The notes beneath the pieces are model-generated. The model had not been told where the DNA came from. It saw only the letters and a list, made by a program, of their open reading frames with translations, and did not search any database. Source: Rhizopus sp. PT2906 (lineage: Eukaryota; Mucoromycota; Mucoromycetes; Mucorales; Rhizopodaceae). From it: a stretch of 64,000 nucleotides of DNA. The stretch's first letter is position 1. Each line of letters starts with the position of its first letter. This document shows, in pieces, positions 59,546 to 64,000 of the stretch. The stretch is from positions 17,807 through 81,806 of the forward strand of contig JAMYHX010000161.1 of NCBI GenBank assembly GCA_025529335.1, given 5' to 3'. Position numbers and translations under genes: made by a program.

Positions 59546-60081
59546 CTAATTTAATCATTAGTTACTGTTCAAATGACTTGTAAATCACACTTACTGCGAG
59601 GTGTAATTGAACTAAATGAAAAAATATAAAAATAGATTGAACACTTTAGAGACTTTGAACAAGTAAAATAAAAAAGAGAATAAGAAGTGTAAGGAAAGAG
59701 AAAAGAAAAAAAAATAAGTAGTTTTGTTCCTGTTGAACAATCACACAACACGCGAAAACCAAAACTGACATTGAAATTTATTCAATCAAATGGCCAGTTT
59801 CTCTTGCCGTCACAATAGCAAAATCAGCCAATGAAAATAAAGGACAGGACTTCAAAAGAGTCCTCTGTACCATGGCAGGGAGAGCCTACCACATCCTTAG
59901 TCTTCGTTTCAGCAATATAGCCATTGTGGGATGTACCTACCGCGGTTCCCATTGCCTCAAATCCGACCTCGAGTGCAGTTATAGGCTCTCTAGCCGCGCT
60001 TTATTCTCGGAAAAACAATAAAAAGTTGCTTGTAACCTATACTCCTTTACATCTTTCTAAGCCGCGCATCGTGGTACACAA

Positions 60082-60956
60082 ATGTCAGACTATGGACTTA
60101 CAGAAGCACAAATCATGGAGTTCATCCATCGCCACGCCGCACAGACCAGTAGAGGCAAATCAGCTGAGTATGCATTACCAAGTGAAATCCTCGGGGATCC
60201 GGAAGAGTTTCCCAGCAAAGAACTCAGGAAAAACACCCAAAGGTTTACAAAAGAAGCCATCCAATATGACGGAGGAAAGTGGGCCAAGTAAGATGCAGCC
60301 AATAACATGCTTGTCCAAGAGATTAAGAATGCAAAGATGGATGCATATCAGTCGATCCAACAAAGATTCAAGTATGGAGATCGACTTAGAGCTGTAGCAA
60401 GGAGAGCAACCGAAGTATTTGAAGAAATTAAATTCGCAGTTGAATGTCTAGGAGGGGACGATGACAGCGAACTTCTTGAACAAGCACTGGAAAAGGTCAG
60501 ACGCTTGGCTATCTATGCCTTTGCTGCCAGTAAATGGATTGACAATGAAGCAAAAGAGCTTACTACAAGATCCCTCAAACTCCCGGGTTCAGCCAAGTAT
60601 CAGGGTGAAGAGGGCGAAGACGACAAGGGCTTTGTTTTTTTCACAAGAGGATGTCGACAGAATTCAACAAGGTCAATATGAAGAAAAAAAAAAAGCAGAT
60701 GCTTCCAGTAAATATGGCCAAGGAATAGCCTCTCTCCCTACACCCATCTTAGAAGCTGATACCATAGGTATTGAAGAAGAATTCTTCAGTAACCACCTGA
60801 AGTTTGTCAAGCACTGGCAGGAAAAGGAAAAATTGAGCCAGTCTACGGTTCAATACTTGACGCAATCTACCATTACCTACCCTCTGGTGAATTTGTTTGC
60901 GATAGAACTCATGACAAAGATACTGAAGATAAACCAAAAGATACTATAGTGGAAAC
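60082..60956 (+). pseudogene. Repeat-derived helical ORF, gag-like, broken
   Basis: From ATG 60082 one frame reads about 195 codons of Lys/Glu/Ala-rich helical protein (TEAQIMEFIHRHAA, QSIQQRFKYGDRLRAVARRA, KVRRLAIYAFAASKWIDNEA), interrupted by one TAA at 60289-60291. It then shifts frame near 60630 (FFSQEDVDRIQQGQYEEKKK) and again near 60835 (YGSILDAIYHYLPSGEFVC...IKTIYHL). No introns explain the breaks. The composition and layout resemble the first ORF (gag-like) of DIRS-type or related retroelements of Mucorales, but no zinc knuckle is seen, so the assignment is tentative. Confidence 0.45.
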
Positions 60957-60969
60957 GCCCATCAAAACA

Positions 60970-61720
60970 ATATATCATTTATAGAATTTATTCATTATTA
61001 TAAGACTATTTTATAGAAGCATTTACAATTATATCCTATATTCATCACTAAAGCCTAATAGCTTCAAAAAACTGGAAAACTATAATAAACCTAAAAAAAA
61101 TCTTCAGTAATGAACTTCAAAAATGTTGTATGGATTGGAGCCTAAACCAAAGCCTCCAACTCACGCAAGAAAGAGGACAATGACTCAGTAACAAGGACAT
61201 TCAGCTACTATCCGCGATTCCCAAGATACTAAGATCAAGGGTGGAATTCGCCTAATAATAAACGCTTCACTGCAGTTCCATACGAGAAATAAATCACCGG
61301 TAAGCCAAAAGAACCTACATTAAAAAAAAAGCTACAAAAGAAAAAGAGGAAAATTGAAAAAAATGTACATCAAAATAAATACAAAACGAGAAGTCAAATA
61401 TTTGTTTTAAAGATGTCAGTGAGAAACCCCTTTAAGGGCTTTTTGATTATGCACATGCCCACAATATATATGCTCAAGTGACTAGACAAAATATGAAAAA
61501 AAAAGTTGGCTTGGGCACATTGTTTATGATGTTGCAGTATTAGATCAAGAATAGACTATTGACTGAGCAACAAAATAAATTCTATCTAGCGCTGCAGGTA
61601 CAAAAGTAAGCTAAGTATAGGCGTGTCAATATATGTAATCCTGCAATAAGTATCAGTAGGCTATTACGTTTTGCTTATTTTGCAATTTAAGTAAATACCC
61701 CACGAAGAATACAGCTTTTT
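60970..61720. other. Intergenic, no supported gene
   Basis: A/T-rich, with no long open frames. A short stretch at 61140-61290 has repeat-like composition, but no frame can be read. Confidence 0.35.
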
Positions 61721-61721
61721 C

Positions 61722-62015
61722 TTACTTTTTTGTCTTTCTAAATAAATGTTTGGTGGAAACTCTATAAAGCTGTTCAACCTGAAGCTTCCACGAATTGTTG
61801 ACTTCTTCGAACCTTAGGTTTTCTACAACTTCTTTCAACATCTTGAGCTTTTCAGCCATATCTGAATGCTCTCTTTGTAACTCATCTTCAAGCTCAGGTT
61901 GCGATCCTTCATTGCTTGCTACTTCAGGATAAAACTGAGCCTTCAAAAGGAAAAGTGTTCGAGTTTCTTTTTTTACGGCATTTACATTTCTCACCTCTTT
62001 AAACATCATATTCAA
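61722..62015 (-). CDS. Small coiled-coil ORF or gene fragment
   Basis: A minus-strand frame starting at 62015 contains a likely 57-base intron (GTGAGA at 61994 to TTGAAG). Its removal joins MFKE to AQFYPEVASNEG in phase. The rest is a charged coiled coil (DELQREHSDMAEKLKMLKEV, then NNSWKLQVEQLYRV). No clear start context and no homologue recognised. It may be the last exons of a gene whose beginning at 62020-62100 is not readable. Confidence 0.35.
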   Translation of the reverse strand: MNMMFKEVRNVNAVKKETRTLFLLKAQFYPEVASNEGSQPELEDELQREHSDMAEKLKMLKEVVENLRFEEVNNSWKLQVEQLYRVSTKHLFRKTKK

Positions 62016-62019
62016 TACA

Positions 62020-63070
62020 ACGTCTCAGAAAGTCCAGACAACTGCAATCCCTTTATCGTAACATTTTCAACATGAACTTCATATTGTTGTATTCGGGCTT
62101 TGGAATAGATTTAAACAAAGTAAAAAGTACGATGAAACTGTGTAGTATCTTTATTCGAAATAAAATGAAGAGAAAAGAGATGATAGCACAATGAATAAAA
62201 ATTATCTTATAAATATTGGTCACACAGCATTTAAACATTACAACAAAGAGATGACCGACTTTTTAAAATGAACTGCAAGATCATTATTTCATATTATCGT
62301 TCTAAATTAATAAACTATTAGCTGGGTAATGTCTCCTTTTTATATCAAATATAAAACATATTAACGACAATGAAGCAAAGCAAGAATTTACAATCATTTT
62401 GATCAAGATGATCACTTAGATATTGAAAAACTCAATTTACCCCTACGTGGTTTTTCTATTCAGGCCCAAAAGACAACAAAACAAATACAACATGATGGCT
62501 CAGTATCAGTACATCCTTGGAAGATCCAATCTGCAAACTGAAAAGCTCAACCGTTAGGTATCTGCACATTAATTCTTCAAAAGCTTTTGATAAAGAAAAA
62601 GATTGTCGTCTACACTAACGCTACCATCAAATAGTGAATATCAAGTTTTATATACGCATACCTCAGGCAATATGACTGTTATTCTCACCCTTTTCTATCT
62701 GCACACTACATTTACCAGTTATTTGTACAATTTGGCCTGAGTATGTCACAAATTGTAGTGAGTACTTCTGAATGATTGGAAACTATGGGCTCATTTACTA
62801 CTGCCGACAGTAAGTTGTACAGCAATTGATCGACGCATAGTAGAGTACAATGACAATGACTTCAATTAATTATATATGAGCTTATATCACTGTATGAGAG
62901 CGATATACTTGAGTTGATAGGTTTTCTCTTTTTTGTGTAAGATGTGTTTACTTACCACTGATGTGAACGAAATACAATTTCAGTTTTTGAAATGTCTCAA
63001 CAGAGACGTACGCAAACTTATTAGCAACGGTTTTGATCATGGCTGATAGAGCATACGTTCTTTTGATGTT
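62020..63070. other. Intergenic, no supported gene
   Basis: AT-rich, without open frames; possibly decayed sequence downstream of the Ty3-like fragment, since LTRs were looked for but not recognised. Confidence 0.35.
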
Positions 63071-63071
63071 A

Positions 63072-63930
63072 TCAAAGGAAATTTAAATTGGATATTATTA
63101 GCATTAGCGAAACGTTAGCACCAGTATCAATAATGCAATAAGCATTAATAACATTTAAAGTTACTGGAGTGACAGGTGAAAAAGACACACTATGAGAATC
63201 AAAAGGATTACCAGTGTCTCCTACTGTACTATTACATAATGTAAAAACATTGGCATCATGATCACAATTAGGCAAAGTACTAAAATTAATATTGTCGACA
63301 ACTTCTTTGAATTCACTTTAAAAAATTCAAATGCTTGATGGAAGGACTATATTATTCTGACATGCCAGCTGCTGGCCATTCTACAAAAAGGTAGAAAGAC
63401 CTTGTCTTTTGAGTTGAGCTTTGTGTGTGTGTGTGTGTGTGCGTGCCATATAGCATGATGACTTTGACATGAAGCACATTTACTATACATATTGCTACTA
63501 TTGCATCAATTTTCGCCTCATAGTTAATACTTGTAGAAGTAACAGATTGCTCATTTGAATACTTTTACTTCTTAAAGGCAGTGCCAGGCCCATTTGCTTT
63601 TCATAGAGATTAACATTATGTTCTTTTTTGAATTGTAAACAGAGCATCTTCAAGTGGCATGTGTTTGTCGATGAGAACAAAATATTCTCATTAATCGTGT
63701 TGTTGCTGGCGGTAAGCTTGTTTTTGTTGTATTTTACAATGACTGCAAGGAATCTGCCTTGGAAATGTACAAGAAGTTTTGAAAAACAAGGTCGTGATGC
63801 TTAGTGGGTTATACAGTCTTTTCAGAATGTAAACTAGTTTTTTTACAACACAATTTACATGAAAAAGTGACAAGTCGGCGCGACATCTTTTTTCTGGAAA
63901 TGGTGCAAAAGTAAACAAAGACTAAAACTA
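63072..63930 (-). mobile_element. Ty3/gypsy retroelement debris: gag pieces and protease
   Basis: In minus-strand order (63930 to 63072) there is a frame ending CSHCKIQQKQAYRQQQ. Next comes a segment with SVTSTSINYEAKIDAIVA and KCASCQSHHAIWHA, a Cys/His knuckle-like motif. After a GT repeat comes a 67-codon frame with VTLNVINAYCIIDTGANVSLM, the retropepsin-type D-T-G-A active site. The order gag, knuckle, protease fits a Ty3-type element. Frames are broken, and neither reverse transcriptase nor LTRs are seen. Confidence 0.55.
63422..63442. repeat. (GT)n microsatellite
   Basis: Ten GT units within the retroelement debris. Confidence 0.9.
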
Positions 63931-64000
63931 GTTTGTAAAGGCAAAAATAAGGCAATTTTATTTATTTTTTCGTTTAAATGATATAAAAAGGGCTAGACTC

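Overview
The window is nuclear DNA of a fungus, most likely a member of the Mucorales (Mucoromycota). It is AT-rich, and its genes are split by short introns of about 45-90 bases with GTAAGT-like donors and CTAAC/CTGAC-like branch sites. It carries animal-like genes that fit an early-diverging fungus (WDR91, FLVCR-type MFS, MPDU1, TMEM19, YEATS of the AF9/ENL type) beside fungal core genes. It also holds decayed TnpB/Fanzor-like, tyrosine-recombinase, Tc1-like and Ty3-like sequences. Nothing fixes the species. All calls come from reading translations and splice sites by eye; no database search was run.

Layout. 1-1 kb: 5' part of an FLVCR-type transporter (-). 1-4.3 kb: mostly non-genic, with a broken tyrosine-recombinase relic. 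4.4-7 kb: aspartokinase (+) facing histone H3 (-). 8.4-9.9 kb: secreted aspartic-protease homologue that looks catalytically dead. 10.7-11.6 kb: decayed TnpB/Fanzor-like nuclease. 11.9-20 kb: Rho3-type GTPase (-), PUB1/TIA1 RNA-binding protein (+), an orphan (-), WDR91 (+), and a coiled-coil protein (-) whose stop codon overlaps that of WDR91. 20-23.4 kb: ribosomal protein eL8 and a C-terminally short Nup93/Nic96.

23.7-28.4 kb is the most unusual part: two unfamiliar modules transcribed away from each other. The left one is a set of intronless orphan ORFs (-). The right one is a multi-exon gene (+) whose C-terminus has a PD-(D/E)XK-like motif. Between them is a 209-base gap with four copies of a CTTGTCG-type motif spaced 21-22 bases apart. 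Pieces of both modules recur, truncated and much closer together, at 46.9-47.6 kb, which suggests an undescribed dispersed or mobile element.

28.7-49.2 kb: a Tc1-like remnant, a kelch protein, PUS1, an SDR oxidoreductase, a DUF676 lipase, a TM9/EMP70 protein, a GT2 glycosyltransferase, a thioesterase, MPDU1, proteasome alpha-3, TMEM19, the second element remnant and an F-box pseudogene. 50-56.5 kb: two tandem secreted subtilases, the upstream one with an in-frame stop. 57.1-59.6 kb: a YEATS chromatin reader with a long Ser-rich repeat tail. 60-64 kb: repeat-derived debris, including a gag-like ORF and a Ty3-type protease with gag pieces.

The host genes are ordinary housekeeping, secretion, endomembrane and chromatin genes, tightly packed and often convergent. 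The accessory sequence sits in four gaps: 1-4 kb, 10-12 kb, 23.7-29.3 kb with its relative at 47 kb, and 60-64 kb.
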